Origin: Alcaligenaceae bacterium | Lineage (GTDB): Bacteria; Pseudomonadota; Gammaproteobacteria; Burkholderiales; Burkholderiaceae_B | NCBI GenBank assembly: GCA_029263615.1 | Contig: JAJUFT010000008.1 | Coordinates: 1 to 47,029 of the forward strand | Direction: 5' to 3' | DNA: 47,029 bases | Shown here: positions 46,277 to 47,029 of the stretch, piece by piece | How the letters are laid out: each line of letters begins with the position of its first letter | How positions within the stretch are numbered: position 1 is the stretch's first letter | Notes under the pieces: model-generated | Database searches by the model: none | Seen by the model: only the letters and a program-made list of their open reading frames with translations | What the model was told of the DNA's origin: nothing | Program-made: the position numbers and the translations under genes

Positions 46277-47029
46277 ATGAGCGACAAGCCAAGACAGCTT
46301 CATTTGAATGCGTTTTTGCGAAACGTCGGGCAGCACGAGGCGGCCTGGCGACGTCCGGAAACCGATCTGTCGGGATTCACCGATATTGGTCACTATATTC
46401 ACCTGGCCCGCACGGCCGAGCGCGGACTGCTCGACGCCATTTTCTTCGCCGACCATCCGGTCTTGAAGAGCCGGGCGCAGGACCGCCTGTTTGACACCCT
46501 GGACCCATTGACACTGCTGGCCGCTCTCTCGACCGCCACGGAGCGCATCGGGCTGGTTGCCACGGCATCCACCACCTATAACGAACCCTACAACCTGGCG
46601 CGTCGCTATGCGACCCTGGATCACGTGAGCCGAGGCCGCGCCGCCTGGAACATCGTGACGACGGCCAACGCCGATGCCGCCGCCAACTTCGGGTATCCGC
46701 ATCACCCCGATGCCGACACGCGCTATGAGCGCGCTGCCGAGTTTGTCGAAGTGGTTCTGAAGCTGTGGGACAGCTGGGAGGACGGCGCCTTCATTGGCGA
46801 CAAGGCGCAAGGGCAGTTGGTCGATCCGGATCGCATTCACACCATCAATCATGAAGGCCCGTATTTCTCCGTGCGCGGCCCCCTGGAGGTGCCGCGTTCT
46901 CCGCAGGGCCGCCCCGTGCTGTTCGAAGCCGGCTCCTCGGAACCGGGCAAGAATCTGTCGGCCCGATTCGCTGATGCCATTTTCACGGCGCAGCCGGATT
47001 ACGAAAACGCCAGGGCCTTCTACCAGGAC
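46277..47029 (+). CDS. Flavin-dependent monooxygenase, NtaA/SnaA/DszA type (partial, runs off the window)
   Basis: The first 251 codons of a luciferase-like (LLM class) monooxygenase are present; the 3' end is cut by the window edge. Visible features are the N-terminal QLHLNAFLRNVGQHEAAWRR, FFADHPVLK, LSTATERIGLVATAST, and the SRGRAAWNIVTT motif followed by NFGYPHHPDADTRYERAAEF, typical of the NtaA/SnaA/SoxA/DszA subgroup. These enzymes use reduced FMN from a separate reductase to attack nitrilotriacetate, sulfur heterocycles or similar compounds; the substrate here is not deducible. AAGGGAG (46264-46270) precedes the ATG. Confidence 0.9.
   Translation, partial: MSDKPRQLHLNAFLRNVGQHEAAWRRPETDLSGFTDIGHYIHLARTAERGLLDAIFFADHPVLKSRAQDRLFDTLDPLTLLAALSTATERIGLVATASTTYNEPYNLARRYATLDHVSRGRAAWNIVTTANADAAANFGYPHHPDADTRYERAAEFVEVVLKLWDSWEDGAFIGDKAQGQLVDPDRIHTINHEGPYFSVRGPLEVPRSPQGRPVLFEAGSSEPGKNLSARFADAIFTAQPDYENARAFYQD

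Overview
The window is about 47 kb of GC-rich DNA from a betaproteobacterium. Gene content and order point to Burkholderiales, most likely the family Alcaligenaceae (Bordetella/Achromobacter-like). The evidence is the run rpoA-rplQ-cutA-dsbD-hemB-yihA-cytochrome c4-resB-resC, then lysA-lptM, a PBP1A gene divergent from aroK-aroB-dgt, and uvrA-MFS-ssb. From memory this resembles the Bordetella arrangement; no database search was possible. Almost everything is chromosomal housekeeping. I see no rRNA, tRNA, CRISPR array, insertion sequence, prophage or defence island.

Region by region. (1) 1-10202: end of the alpha-operon (rpoA, rplQ), cutA-dsbD, the opposing yihA-hemB pair, a di-haem cytochrome c4 and the two-subunit System II haem-ligation machine ResB/ResC. 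DsbD can supply the reductant that ResBC needs, so dsbD, the cytochrome and resBC form a functional group. (2) 10203-14700: a 954-residue membrane GGDEF/EAL protein, then lptM-lysA. (3) 14837-17296: the PBP1A gene, split by one in-frame amber codon between its transpeptidase motifs. (4) 17413-25046: aroK-aroB-dgt, then uvrA divergent from an MFS transporter and ssb. (5) 25061-31575: the most accessory-looking part, with an MFS transporter and alpha/beta hydrolase pair, a periplasmic DUF4142 protein, a decayed DUF3008-like small gene, an exported dienelactone-hydrolase-like protein and the molybdate importer modABC. (6) 31641-38205: two aminotransferases, ubiA, and a GMC oxidoreductase joined to a putative Na+/H+ antiporter. 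(7) 38347-45909: an FmdB zinc ribbon, aspS, an EEP-family nuclease/phosphatase, cardiolipin synthase, the glutathione-dependent formaldehyde pathway adhC-fghA, and rpoH under a perfect CIRCE operator. (8) 46277-end: the start of a flavin-dependent monooxygenase behind an AT-rich, palindrome-bearing regulatory region, cut by the window edge.

The observations most worth checking are the amber codon inside PBP1A; the CIRCE operator on rpoH, which would tie sigma-32 to HrcA; the last 90 bases of dsbD overlapping hemB on the opposite strand; a terminator with a possible competing hairpin just before resB; a long nested stem ahead of fmdB; and the broken DUF3008 gene. Several start codons were moved inward from the longest reading frame on the basis of ribosome-binding sites, signal peptides or family alignment; each entry says so. 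No novel multi-gene system was found.
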